Assembly (NCBI GenBank): GCA_025054525.1
Contig: JANWZJ010000003.1
Coordinates: forward strand, 35,072-82,521
Source: Bacteroidia bacterium
Lineage (GTDB): Bacteria > Bacteroidota > Bacteroidia > SpSt-205
Direction of reading: 5' to 3'
Length of the DNA: 47,450 nt
Part shown: positions 7,004 to 15,679 of the stretch, one piece after another
How the letters are laid out: the number at the start of each line of letters is the position of its first letter
Numbering within the stretch: the stretch's first letter is position 1
Program-made: the position numbers and the translations under genes
The notes under the pieces: generated by a model
Database searches by the model: none
What the model saw: the letters and a program-made list of their open reading frames with translations, nothing else
Told to the model about the DNA's origin: nothing

Positions 7004-8491
7004 GTGGAGCGCTGGAGTAGCCGATTAGGGGCGCTTATGGCTCTGATTGGAGGCGCCGTAGGTCTGGGAAACTTTCTACGCTTCCCCTTTCAGGCAGCAA
7101 AATGGGGCGGAGGAGCTTTTCTTATCCTCTACCTAATTGCTCTACTGATTGTAGGACTGCCCATGGTCTGGATAGAGATGGCTCTGGGGCAAGCCGGGGG
7201 CAAACAGGGGTATCAAAGCGCACCCGCCCTCCTGCACAGCACCGCAGGAAAAAGGGGCTGGCTTATCGGACTTATGGGGGTGTATGTGAGTTTGGGAGTA
7301 GCGGCATATTATGCCTATTTGACAGGATGGACGCTGGGTTATGCCTATCATGCCCTCGTAGGCACTTTCAAGGATATGCGCTTAGAAGAAGTGCGCTCTT
7401 TTTTCCCTGCATTTCTCAAAGAAGAAGCGGTTTATGCATGGATAGGCGTCTGGGGGCTCACCGCTATCGTTCTGCGCCAAGGGCTGCGCGCCGGCTTAGA
7501 GAAAGTGAATCTCTGGGGCATGCCTTTGCTTTTCCTGCTGGGCGTAGGTATAGCCATAGGAGCGATAGCCTTGGGGGCTACAGGGGTATGCGACACCTGC
7601 GATAGCCATAAGGGTATCGCTTACCTTTACCTACCTCGCTGGGAAGCACTGAGTCAGCCTGCTGTCTGGCTTGCAGCCGCCGGACAGGTATTTTTCTCTA
7701 TAGGAGTAGGCTTCGCCATGTATCCAGTGTATGCCGCCTCCACTACGAACCTATCCGTAGTGCGAGAGGGTACGCTGACCGTAGCCGCTAACACCTTCGC
7801 CGAGGTCGTGTTAGGCGGGCTTATCATAGTGCCGATTACGACGGCATTCCTAGGGCTGCCTTATGTGAAGGAGCAAGCAGGCTTTGGATTAGGATTCGCT
7901 GTAATGCCTTATGTATTAGGGCAGTGGGGTGGAAATATCCTCATTTTCGCATGGTATCTCCTTTTATTTCTTGCGGCTTTTAGTTCGCACTTGGCGATGG
8001 GATGGGTAGCCATGACCTGGTTAGCAGAAACCTTAGGCGGTACCCCCCAGCGCTGGACATGGCTCTTCATAGGCATAGGGCTGCTGATGGGCTTGCCCAT
8101 CGTAATAGATGCAGGAGGAGACCTATTGAACTTATATGACTATTGGGTGGGAACCCTTTTCCTCGTACTCGCTGCTTTGGGGCATTGGTGGGTCTTCGTC
8201 AGCTACGCTCCACACACTCTCAAGCTGCCATCTTTTCTTCAAATAGTCCTACGCCGAATAACCCCCATTTTTCTCATCCTGCTGCTAATTGGGAGCTTTT
8301 TCCAGCCCGAGGGAGGCGACTGGATACGAGCTTGGAAACACCTGCTGCAGGAAGGCTCCTGGTTATGGGCTGAGGACGCCTTACCCATCTGGTTCGCCCG
8401 AAAAGCCTTCGCTACCCCCCTACATGCAGTAGGATGGTTTATGTTGCTGGGTAGTGCTGTGCTACTTCTATTTTTGCGCAAGCGTGAGTGA
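7004..8491 (+). CDS. Neurotransmitter:sodium symporter (NSS/SNF) family transporter
   Basis: This is an inner-membrane sodium-coupled transporter of the LeuT fold, likely for an amino acid or amine. With the GTG start at 7004 the protein is 495 residues and begins MERWSSRLG, which matches the family's N-terminus (xRWxSRxG). TM1 carries GGAVGLGNFLRFPF, the unwound sodium/substrate segment. TM6 is in AAAGQVFFSIGVGFAMY. About 11-12 hydrophobic segments can be seen. The upstream 39 codons in the ORF track overlap the divergent redoxin gene and look non-coding. It forms a plus-strand run with the TPR protein (8-nt overlap) and purN. The substrate is not predictable here. Confidence 0.93.
   Translation: MERWSSRLGALMALIGGAVGLGNFLRFPFQAAKWGGGAFLILYLIALLIVGLPMVWIEMALGQAGGKQGYQSAPALLHSTAGKRGWLIGLMGVYVSLGVAAYYAYLTGWTLGYAYHALVGTFKDMRLEEVRSFFPAFLKEEAVYAWIGVWGLTAIVLRQGLRAGLEKVNLWGMPLLFLLGVGIAIGAIALGATGVCDTCDSHKGIAYLYLPRWEALSQPAVWLAAAGQVFFSIGVGFAMYPVYAASTTNLSVVREGTLTVAANTFAEVVLGGLIIVPITTAFLGLPYVKEQAGFGLGFAVMPYVLGQWGGNILIFAWYLLLFLAAFSSHLAMGWVAMTWLAETLGGTPQRWTWLFIGIGLLMGLPIVIDAGGDLLNLYDYWVGTLFLVLAALGHWWVFVSYAPHTLKLPSFLQIVLRRITPIFLILLLIGSFFQPEGGDWIRAWKHLLQEGSWLWAEDALPIWFARKAFATPLHAVGWFMLLGSAVLLLFLRKRE
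8469..8476 (+). promoter_or_regulatory. Internal TAnnTTTG promoter box for the TPR gene
   Basis: TATTTTTG lies inside the last codons of the transporter gene, 7 nt before the TPR gene's GTG. A TTG at 8444-8446, 22 nt upstream, fits the -33 element. The TPR gene may thus be transcribed separately from the transporter. Confidence 0.6.
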
Positions 8492-11303
8492 AATACGCTG
8501 GGACTGGCAGGGCTTCTGGAAACCGCTTCCAAGCCGGGAGAAAAAGCTATTTCTCATACCCTTAGTATTCCTAATAGGGGGGACTATATGGGCAGCAACA
8601 GGCTGGTGGTCCCGTTATGATTTTAGCGAAGCCCTCGTACCTCTCTTCTTTGAAGAAGAGCAGATACACAAAGTAGCTGAGGCATCTATTCGGCATCGCA
8701 CTTATGTCGTAGAACTTCCACTGCGCCGAGTGTATGAGATGCGAGTGGCGGACTTGCTCATTCCACCCTCATGGGCTATCGTAGCGGGATGGGTACTCAG
8801 CGTCATAGGATGGGGCGCTCTACTGGCTGGAACCACACGCATGCAAGGGCTATTCTCATATCTGGTGGCTTTTGCGTGGGCAGCCTGGGTTCATATAGGC
8901 GGCACTCCTGAAGCTTGGGCTGGAACCAATCCCCTCTATATCGTATCGCTGGGATTAGCCCTAAGTGCGCTTCTCCCTACCTATGCTGTGCAAGCGGGAT
9001 GGTGGCGCCTCTCATTAGGATGGAGCTGCCTCATATTTAGCCTATTGGTGGGCATAGTTTTAGGACTGCCCGCCTCATGGAAAGGGCGCGTCGTGCTACA
9101 CGATAGCCTAACTTTTCCAGGAATGCTCACCCTCGCTCTCAGTGGAATAGCCGGCTTACAAGCCCCTATAGCCATAACAGCCATCGGAGTATATCTACTC
9201 TCCCGACGCAAGGCTCGTCTTTTTAGTTATCTCGGGCTTGTTCTGGGACTTGCTGGTATAGCTGTTTTTCTCTGGATAGGCCCTGAAGAAGCCACTTTCA
9301 CAGTAGCCATAGCCTTGCTGCTAATCGCCGTCCTTCTGAGCCTCATAGGACTTCAGCCTTTCTATCCCCTCTGGGCAGAAAACTTTCGCCAGCCCAGTGG
9401 CTTCTTTTGGGCATGGACAGGACTTTCGCTTATTACGGTAGGCGGATTAGGGTATCACGCATGGAATCACCAAGACCTCTTCATCTATCGCGTGGCAAAC
9501 TTGCTGCGGGGTATGGGGATGGGGGGCATGGTCGGAATAGGAATCTATCTAATAGCCAACTTCTGGGTCGTATTGCGTAGAGGATTGATGAGCTATTGGG
9601 ATTTAGCTCGTAGTACGCGCTTTCCCTTGGCAGGAGTATATTTTATCAGTATAGCTACCTTCATAGGATGGGAATCCCACCATAACTGGCCCACAGCTCG
9701 GTTTCCAGCACGCCTGCATGCGATTCTGCGTCCTGAGTCGGCTTTAGTAGCAGGGGATTGGGAAATTGCACAAAAACTCTATGAAGAAGCGCTAATTTTT
9801 TTGCCCTACGAAGCAAAAGCCAACTATAACCTCGCTCGCTTAGAAGCGCAGAAGACAGAAGAGGCCCAAAATGCCAGCGAGCGCTATCAACGCGCTATCT
9901 TGAGTAAGCCTTTTCTGCCCGCCGCTATTCAAGGAGCCTTAGTATGGATGGCATTAGATAGGCCCGTTTTAGCTATACAGAGCCTCCAGCACTATATCCG
10001 TCGCTTTGGCAGCCATCCCGAAGCCGCCAATCTCTTAGCCTTCTTATTCCAAAAAATAGGCGTTTTAGACTCAGCCGTGTTCTACTGGAAAGAAGCTATA
10101 CGCGCTGCCCCTAAAGAAACCCGATACGCCCTGCATTTAGCTCTCCTTTATGCTACGCAAGGGCAAGCCGCCTGGGCAACAAAAATCGTATTTAGCCTAA
10201 AAAAACCCGATAACCCCTCTCTCAGTACAGAAGAGAATATAGCGTATCTCTGGTGGATACGGGCATTAGATAGTTTGCCCTTTCCTGTGCGTCGTGGCTG
10301 GAATGTCCAGTGGCTTGGGCAAACGCAGGATACTACCCTCCTATCAGGCATACTCAGACTCTTGCACCGCAATCGCAGTGGAGAAGCCGCCCTTTCTCTG
10401 GAAGCCTTGGCTCAACAGCAGCCTGATTTAGCTCCATTCGTGGCTCGTCTCGTAGGCATAGCACTCCTCCGAGATGGTCTCGTCCGCCGAGCCGCCGACC
10501 TCTTCTCTCTTGATACAACAGCATATAATAGACTCTATGCCTGTTATGCCTTAGCAGAAAGCGGCTGCATAGATACTGCCCTTGCCTTACTCAGCTATCT
10601 AAGCGTATATCATCCTGAAATTAAGCCCTTAGCAGAAAAAGAAACCGCTCTGCTTCTCGCAGCCAAAGGCTATCTCCCAAAATCTCCCGTTCAGTGGAAT
10701 GACGACGACTACCTAAGAGTAGGGTATTATGCCTTTGCGCAGGGGAACCTCCCAGCTTTAGTGGCGGCTTTATATCCTTGGATAGAGAAAGGAGCGAAAT
10801 ACGATGAGCCCTATGAGTTAGCCGCTCGCCTTATCCTACGCAAAGGCGACACACTTGTTGCGTATGAAAATATCCAAGCTGGCCGCAAGCAAGTACCCAA
10901 CTCCCTTCATCTTTCTCTGCTGGAGGGCGAGATTCTTCACAGTCAGGGCAAAACCTCGGAAGCCCAGCGCTTAGTCGACTCCCTTCTGAGGCATCTCCGC
11001 ACCCGGGAAGACTCGTTATTATGGTTTTCGCTCAAGCTCCGCTTACAAAAGGATAAGAGCTTAGCTGATGCTATACTCAAGCACTTCCCTAATCACAGCG
11101 AGGCTCAAGTAGTAGTTGCGGATTCTCTTATGGATAAGGGCTTATGGTCGCAAGCGCATGAGTTCCTCTCTCAAGCCATCGCTGTCAATCCTTACGATAG
11201 TGTTCTGTGGCGTGCGTATGCCCGAGTTTATGAGGGCATGGGCATGAGCAAAGAAGCGGCTTATGCTCGGATGCAACCCGTCGTATGCCCCAGTGCGCCA
11301 TAG
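8484..11303 (+). CDS. Large polytopic membrane protein with C-terminal TPR repeats
   Basis: The protein has 939 residues when started at the GTG that overlaps the transporter stop (GTGAGTGA). This start is 7 nt after a TATTTTTG box. Residues of about 20-400 contain many hydrophobic segments (roughly 10), and the rest is a TPR/helical-repeat region. Readable repeats include AGDWEIAQKLYEEALIFLPYEAKAN and GVLDSAVFYWKEAIRAAPKE, ending with AHEFLSQAIAVNPYDSVLW. There is no catalytic motif. The layout recalls membrane TPR proteins common in Bacteroidota whose function is unknown to me. Overlaps on both sides suggest co-expression with the transporter and purN. Confidence 0.85.
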   Translation: MSEIRWDWQGFWKPLPSREKKLFLIPLVFLIGGTIWAATGWWSRYDFSEALVPLFFEEEQIHKVAEASIRHRTYVVELPLRRVYEMRVADLLIPPSWAIVAGWVLSVIGWGALLAGTTRMQGLFSYLVAFAWAAWVHIGGTPEAWAGTNPLYIVSLGLALSALLPTYAVQAGWWRLSLGWSCLIFSLLVGIVLGLPASWKGRVVLHDSLTFPGMLTLALSGIAGLQAPIAITAIGVYLLSRRKARLFSYLGLVLGLAGIAVFLWIGPEEATFTVAIALLLIAVLLSLIGLQPFYPLWAENFRQPSGFFWAWTGLSLITVGGLGYHAWNHQDLFIYRVANLLRGMGMGGMVGIGIYLIANFWVVLRRGLMSYWDLARSTRFPLAGVYFISIATFIGWESHHNWPTARFPARLHAILRPESALVAGDWEIAQKLYEEALIFLPYEAKANYNLARLEAQKTEEAQNASERYQRAILSKPFLPAAIQGALVWMALDRPVLAIQSLQHYIRRFGSHPEAANLLAFLFQKIGVLDSAVFYWKEAIRAAPKETRYALHLALLYATQGQAAWATKIVFSLKKPDNPSLSTEENIAYLWWIRALDSLPFPVRRGWNVQWLGQTQDTTLLSGILRLLHRNRSGEAALSLEALAQQQPDLAPFVARLVGIALLRDGLVRRAADLFSLDTTAYNRLYACYALAESGCIDTALALLSYLSVYHPEIKPLAEKETALLLAAKGYLPKSPVQWNDDDYLRVGYYAFAQGNLPALVAALYPWIEKGAKYDEPYELAARLILRKGDTLVAYENIQAGRKQVPNSLHLSLLEGEILHSQGKTSEAQRLVDSLLRHLRTREDSLLWFSLKLRLQKDKSLADAILKHFPNHSEAQVVVADSLMDKGLWSQAHEFLSQAIAVNPYDSVLWRAYARVYEGMGMSKEAAYARMQPVVCPSAP

Positions 11304-11848
11304 CTTTCTCAGGGCGAGGACGCTTAGCCCGTGCGGTAGCCCTCTACCTACAGCATCGGAACGTCCCCCTCATAGGTCTCATAAACCGCAAGCACGCCCA
11401 TACAACCGCTCTCACGGATTTAGGCATTCCTGTATATTCCGTAAGTCCGACGACATGGATAGAAGTCTGTCAAGCGCAAGAAGTAGCTTTCATCGTATTG
11501 GCAGGGTTTTTATCCCTCGTGCCTGAAGAAGTAGTGCGGAAATACCCCAGACGAATCGTGAATAGTCATCCTACCCTTCTTCCAGCTTTTGGGGGAAAGG
11601 GGATGTATGGAGTCCATGCACATAGAGCCGTATTATCCTCTGGGGCGCAAGAAAGCGGCTTCACGATTCACGAGGTGAATGAACGATACGATGAGGGTAC
11701 TATTCTTTACCAGTTGCGCTTACCTATAACTGGCGTGACAGCTGAACAGTTGGAGGCGTTTATTCAGGCGGTGGAACGAGAAGTATATCCGCCTATCGTA
11801 TGGAGGCTTTGGCAGGAAAGGGTAATCCAAGCCACCGCCAGCCTATGA
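11285..11848 (+). CDS. purN: Phosphoribosylglycinamide formyltransferase
   Basis: PurN transfers a formyl group from 10-formyltetrahydrofolate to GAR, the third step of purine synthesis. The catalytic region is clear: NSHPTLLPAFGGKGMYG, then GFTIHEVNERYDEG carrying the catalytic Asp. At 187 residues the length is normal. The N-terminal GAR-phosphate loop, usually SGxGSN, reads SGRGRL here, so the conserved GSN is lost. The start ATG lies 19 nt inside the end of the TPR gene. The 3' end overlaps the convergent PHP gene by 56 bp. Confidence 0.93.
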   Translation: MPQCAIAFSGRGRLARAVALYLQHRNVPLIGLINRKHAHTTALTDLGIPVYSVSPTTWIEVCQAQEVAFIVLAGFLSLVPEEVVRKYPRRIVNSHPTLLPAFGGKGMYGVHAHRAVLSSGAQESGFTIHEVNERYDEGTILYQLRLPITGVTAEQLEAFIQAVEREVYPPIVWRLWQERVIQATASL

Positions 11849-12932
11849 TTCCTATCACCAGCACTACCACTAAGTATAGCAGCGTAGTTCCGTGAGGGAA
11901 AGTACTCGGAGGAATGTTGCGTCGCCGAGGCTCCCCTCGCACTAAAGGCGTAGCGTACATCTCCACCTGAGGGGTAATTGCTTCTATACGCAAGTAAGTA
12001 TCCTCTGGCTGAACAGTGTATTCTATGGTAGCGGATTGATAGACTTCTTTTCGGAGGCTGCCTTGCTGTCCTCGCAGACGCAGGGTATCGGCAGGAAGGG
12101 TAAGCCGTACCCTTAGGGTGTCTCCTTTGAGTATTACTTGCGCCAGCTTCGGATACAGCTGGGTGACCGGAAAAGCTGTGCGGTTTTTATAGCCTACGGT
12201 TTTACCAGCAAGAATAGCCTGCTGCAGGCTATCCAGGGAAGCATTAGGCGGGCATAGAAGCTCGGTCCATCGGCTCATGATTTCGTGAGGATTGTAGGCA
12301 TCATGTAGATTATCATGGGCTAAAATAGGGGCAAAATGCCCAGAAGAAAGCGCACTATCCCATTCTGCTACAGAGTCGCCATAGCGGTTGAGCACTTCTA
12401 TGGCATCATAACCGCCCAGTTTCGCCAGCTCCTCTCCCCTATAACTCCCAAGAAAGCGCGGATGCGCTATTACAAGCAGTTTTGTATAAGGGCGCAGTTT
12501 AGATAAAATCCACTGCTTATCCTGAATACCCTGCCAGAAAGGTACATCCATCCATATCACCTTCTCGCTCCCGAAACATAACTGATGGACTTTACCAACA
12601 TTCCAGCCATGTTCATAGAGCGGTATAGGGCTAAGGGGATTGATGCTTTGATAGTCGGATATGCCTATCCAGGTATAGCCTAAGCTATCATACACTCTAC
12701 GAATCACAGGGGCTTCCTGATAGCCGTTAGTGAGCCCTTTCCAAGCGCGGGAATGAATATGGAAGTTTGCCAGGTACCATATGAGTGTATCCCCAATAAA
12801 GGGATTATACCAAGAGGTTCCATGGAAGGGGTGAGGCTGCTCAAAATCATAGTGGGGTACTGCCAAGTATGGACTTAAAAGAATCGCCCCTAATAGCAGC
12901 AGACCTCCGCCTAATCTTTTATACCAGGGCAC
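11793..12932 (-). CDS. Membrane-anchored PHP-superfamily phosphoesterase
   Basis: An N-terminal hydrophobic segment (about 8-25) and a C-terminal one (about 345-368) flank an extracytoplasmic domain. Metal-ligand motifs of the PHP fold can be seen: NFHIHS, GISDYQSIN, IAHPRF and AHDNLHDA. The domain after about residue 250 looks beta-rich. It is likely a metal-dependent phosphoesterase acting in the periplasm; the substrate is unknown. The start is GTG 12932, 14 nt inside the upstream aminotransferase gene, in a TetR-aminotransferase-PHP run. Its last 56 bp overlap purN on the other strand. Confidence 0.85.
   Translation of the reverse strand: MPWYKRLGGGLLLLGAILLSPYLAVPHYDFEQPHPFHGTSWYNPFIGDTLIWYLANFHIHSRAWKGLTNGYQEAPVIRRVYDSLGYTWIGISDYQSINPLSPIPLYEHGWNVGKVHQLCFGSEKVIWMDVPFWQGIQDKQWILSKLRPYTKLLVIAHPRFLGSYRGEELAKLGGYDAIEVLNRYGDSVAEWDSALSSGHFAPILAHDNLHDAYNPHEIMSRWTELLCPPNASLDSLQQAILAGKTVGYKNRTAFPVTQLYPKLAQVILKGDTLRVRLTLPADTLRLRGQQGSLRKEVYQSATIEYTVQPEDTYLRIEAITPQVEMYATPLVRGEPRRRNIPPSTFPHGTTLLYLVVVLVIGIIGWRWLGLPFPAKASIR
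12214..12232. repeat. Perfect inverted repeat inside the PHP gene
   Basis: ATAGCCTGC-T-GCAGGCTAT is a perfect 9-bp palindrome around one base, within the coding sequence for the QQAILAG region. No regulatory role can be assigned; it may be chance or a hairpin in the mRNA. Confidence 0.5.
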
Positions 12933-14118
12933 GCAGGGCTTGAGTCAACTGAGGGAGTCCTTGTCGGATTTCAGAGAGGGCTACCGCATAACTGATACGA
13001 ATATGCTTATCCGAGCCGAAGCCCTCCCCCGATACGACCGCAACCCCTTGTTCTAAGAGGTAGTTTGTAACATCTTCGGCCTTTTGCATAGTGGCGCCGT
13101 GTGGGGCATGCTTGCCCAAGAAGGCACTCACATCCAAGAAAAAATAAAATGCGCCTTCTGGTAAGTAAGGCTGACTCTCAGGGAGATGGCTGCACAAGTA
13201 TTCGTATATCCAATTCCTACGCTCTTGAAAGGCTCGTATCACGGGAGCGAGTAGCACTTGCGAATCCATGTTAAGACCCGCAATAGCCGCTTTTTGGGCG
13301 ATCACATTAGCACCTGCGGTAGTTTGTCCTTGGACCTTCGTAGCGGCGTCCGCTATAGGTTTCGGAGCAATCAAGTAGCCCAACCTCCACCCAGGCATCG
13401 CAAAGGCCTTAGAGAAGCCATTACATATGATAGTTCGGTGAAAAAGTGAGGGGATTTGGGCAGGGGAGACATGCGTACTCCCGTAGCGAATCAGCTCATA
13501 AATCTCATCCGAGAGAACCCATATTTGTGGATGTTTCTCTAAGACCCTCGCCAGTTCCTGCAGTTCTTGGGCTGTGTAAGCCGTACCAGTAGGATTGGAG
13601 GGAGAGCAAAGAATAAGTACTTTGGTGCGAGAAGTAATTGCTTTCTCTAAGGCATCTGGGGTGAGTTTATAGTTTGTTGAGACTGTGGTAGGAATGATTA
13701 CTGCTTTCCCTTCCGCCAGTTGAACGAGGGGAAGGTAAGATACCCAGTAGGGAGCCGGGATGATTACTTCTTCGCCTGGCTCTAAAATAGAGAGAAGGGC
13801 ATTATAGATAGCTTGCTTGGAGCCGTTGGAGACCACGACTTGTGGGGCTGTGTAGGGGAGACCGTAGTTTTTATGATAATAAGCGGCGATGGCTTCCCGC
13901 AGCGGAAGCAAGCCCGAGACAGGCGGATAGGGGGCGTGCCCTTCACGGATGGTGGCGATTGCTACTTCTTGGAGAGGCTCAGGCACAGGAAAGTCAGGCT
14001 CTCCTAAAAGGAGCGATATGATTTTTCGGCCTGCGGCTTTGAGTTCGCGGACGCGCTGCGCCATTCCCAGCGTTTGGGCTTCTTGGAGCGCAGCGATGCG
14101 TTTCGCTACAGCGCTCAA
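12919..14118 (-). CDS. Class I/II pyridoxal-phosphate aminotransferase (aspartate aminotransferase type)
   Basis: This cytoplasmic PLP enzyme of 399 residues has the subgroup-Ib AspC pattern. Motifs are VVSNGSKQAIYN (phosphate-side helix), APYWVSY, CSPSNPTG with Asn175, LSDEIYE with Asp204, the PLP lysine Lys237 in GFSKAFAMPGWRLGY, and ISYAVA near the end. Aspartate or prephenate transamination is most likely. The start is TTG 14118, whose bases overlap the TetR stop (TTGA). No better in-frame ATG exists nearby, and the AKRIAALQEAQTL start region fits the family. It is co-transcribed with the TetR and PHP genes. Confidence 0.94.
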   Translation of the reverse strand: MSAVAKRIAALQEAQTLGMAQRVRELKAAGRKIISLLLGEPDFPVPEPLQEVAIATIREGHAPYPPVSGLLPLREAIAAYYHKNYGLPYTAPQVVVSNGSKQAIYNALLSILEPGEEVIIPAPYWVSYLPLVQLAEGKAVIIPTTVSTNYKLTPDALEKAITSRTKVLILCSPSNPTGTAYTAQELQELARVLEKHPQIWVLSDEIYELIRYGSTHVSPAQIPSLFHRTIICNGFSKAFAMPGWRLGYLIAPKPIADAATKVQGQTTAGANVIAQKAAIAGLNMDSQVLLAPVIRAFQERRNWIYEYLCSHLPESQPYLPEGAFYFFLDVSAFLGKHAPHGATMQKAEDVTNYLLEQGVAVVSGEGFGSDKHIRISYAVALSEIRQGLPQLTQALRALV

Positions 14119-14768
14119 CTCAGTATCGTAATACGAGGCAGCTTGAAGCGGCTCAGGGTAAAGCGCAGGGCCTCATACGCACTGTCCAATACATTTTGGC
14201 CCATAAGTTCTAATGGCACTCGCATGTAAGTCTCTATCGCCTTCTCCGTGTCTTCAAAGTTAGGAGACTCATCATTGAGCCAAAACTGAATAAGCCCCCA
14301 GTGAATTCCCCACAGTACATCCAGATATAAATTTTCTAAATGACGAGACTGAATCTCATCCGCAATCACCCCCTCTTGAATGACTTCCGCAATATGCGTG
14401 CGGAATTTTCGCTGATAGCTTCGCAGCAGGGTAAATTGGGTATAGGTCTTTCGGATGAAGGTTCTATCCTTGACCACATTCTCAAAGAATGTGAAAAAGT
14501 AAGCCAGAATCTTCTCGCGAGCGGTGTAAGAGTTGTAGGTCTCGGAAGATTTTAGGGCTGAGATAACTTCGTCTGCGTAACTACTCCAGATTTTGCGCCC
14601 AATCGCATCCAGAGAGGCGAAGTGCTTGTAAAAGTCTGCTTCGGAGATGTCCAAGGCTTTGCAGAAGCTATAGACATTCATTTTGGCGATTTTATCTTCC
14701 ACGACGAGCTGCTTGTATAGCTCTTGAATACGAGTTTCTAAGGGAAGCTCCTTACTACGACTTGCCAT
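14115..14768 (-). CDS. TetR-like transcriptional regulator
   Basis: The N-terminal helix-turn-helix is visible at about residues 29-55 (MNVYSFCKALDISEADFYKHFASLDAI), with the FYKHF recognition helix typical of TetR proteins. The C-terminal helical ligand domain of about 150 residues is divergent. The ATG at 14768 is 4 nt after a TACCTTTG box. It heads the run with the aminotransferase and PHP genes, so it may regulate itself or them, but no palindromic operator is seen in the 32-bp divergent gap. The inducer is unknown. Confidence 0.85.
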   Translation of the reverse strand: MASRSKELPLETRIQELYKQLVVEDKIAKMNVYSFCKALDISEADFYKHFASLDAIGRKIWSSYADEVISALKSSETYNSYTAREKILAYFFTFFENVVKDRTFIRKTYTQFTLLRSYQRKFRTHIAEVIQEGVIADEIQSRHLENLYLDVLWGIHWGLIQFWLNDESPNFEDTEKAIETYMRVPLELMGQNVLDSAYEALRFTLSRFKLPRITILS

Positions 14769-14772
14769 AAGG

Positions 14773-14780
14773 CAAAGGTA
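14773..14780 (-). promoter_or_regulatory. TAnnTTTG promoter box of the tetR operon
   Basis: The minus strand reads TACCTTTG, 4 nt before the TetR ATG. It is only 5 bp from the opposing box at 14786. Confidence 0.7.
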
Positions 14781-14785
14781 CGCAT

Positions 14786-14793
14786 TATTTTTG
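14786..14793 (+). promoter_or_regulatory. TAnnTTTG promoter box of the BadF-type kinase operon
   Basis: The plus strand reads TATTTTTG, 7 nt before the ATG at 14801. A TTG at 14762-14764 lies 21 nt upstream, matching the -33 element spacing. This -33 element overlaps the divergent tetR start codon. Confidence 0.75.
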
Positions 14794-14800
14794 TAGAGAG

Positions 14801-15679
14801 ATGCGCAGAGTATGGGTTGTAGATGCAGGCGCTACTAAGACCGAATGGGTATCTTGGCGCGAAGAGCTGGGGGATGAGGCTTATTCGTTCCGCAGCGATG
14901 GTATCAATCCCGAGGTAGAAGGCTGGGAACAAGTCAGAAAAAATCTCCAGAAATACGCCTACCAGCTCTTAGAAGAGCAGGATTTTCCTGCTCCTACGGA
15001 GATTTATTTTTACGGGCCTGCGCTCCATGCACCCGCCAGTCGCCAGCAAATGGAACAGCTTCTACGAGAGATTTTCAAGATTCCCCCCCAACGCAAAGTA
15101 GAGGCATATCATGACCTTCTGGGGGCTGCCCGCTCCGCTTGGAGAAGAAAACCAGGTGTGGTAGCTATTTTAGGTACAGGCTCTAACTGTGCGCTCTGGG
15201 ATGGAGAAAATATCCAAGCCCAGCGCGGAGGGCATGGCTATCTCTTAGGAGATGAGGGCGGGGGAGCTGACTTGGGAAAGCATTTCTTGAGCGCGCTGCT
15301 CCACGATGAAGTAGAAGAAGATTTAGTTCGTCTTTTTTTCAAAGAAAATCCTTTTCCAGAAGCAGTAGATGCCCTAACACTGCGCCGCATGGCTTATGCC
15401 AGTCTGCGTCCTTCGGCGTTTTTGGGCAAGTTTGCTGCCTTTCTGGCTCATCATCAGAGACATCCATGGGTTCAGGCCTTAGTGCGAGAACGGTTTCGGC
15501 TATTCGCCCGTCGCACATGGAAGCACTGGAAGACCGATTACCCCATACGATACGTGGGAGGGGTGGCGAATGCATTCAGCTCTATTTTGGAGGAGGTTAC
15601 CCGAGAAGAAGGGGGGCAGTGGGGCGGCGTAGTAGAAAATGTAGCGGAAGGACTGCTTCGGTATCATTTGCGTGGGTGA
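14801..15679 (+). CDS. BadF/BadG-type ATPase, probable N-acetylglucosamine kinase
   Basis: This is an ASKHA-fold sugar kinase, 292 residues. The phosphate-1 loop is VVDAGATKTEW at the N-terminus. ILGTGSNCALWDG and GGHGYLLGDEGGGADLG mark the core, and YVGGVANAF forms the adenosine motif. In Bacteroidota this family is usually annotated as N-acetylglucosamine kinase, which would fit cell-wall sugar recycling; the sugar is inferred. The ATG is 7 nt after a promoter box. It heads a run with the NlpC/P60 gene (8-nt overlap), an HNH nuclease and an amidohydrolase. Confidence 0.88.
   Translation: MRRVWVVDAGATKTEWVSWREELGDEAYSFRSDGINPEVEGWEQVRKNLQKYAYQLLEEQDFPAPTEIYFYGPALHAPASRQQMEQLLREIFKIPPQRKVEAYHDLLGAARSAWRRKPGVVAILGTGSNCALWDGENIQAQRGGHGYLLGDEGGGADLGKHFLSALLHDEVEEDLVRLFFKENPFPEAVDALTLRRMAYASLRPSAFLGKFAAFLAHHQRHPWVQALVRERFRLFARRTWKHWKTDYPIRYVGGVANAFSSILEEVTREEGGQWGGVVENVAEGLLRYHLRG

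Noticed and set aside
7102-7605. Plus-strand ORF of 167 residues
   Set aside because: It is out of frame with the NSS transporter and is an Arg/Ser-rich shadow.
14475-14493. CACATTC-TCAAA-GAATGTG inverted repeat in tetR
   Set aside because: Short 7-bp arms inside coding sequence, not near a start codon; likely chance.
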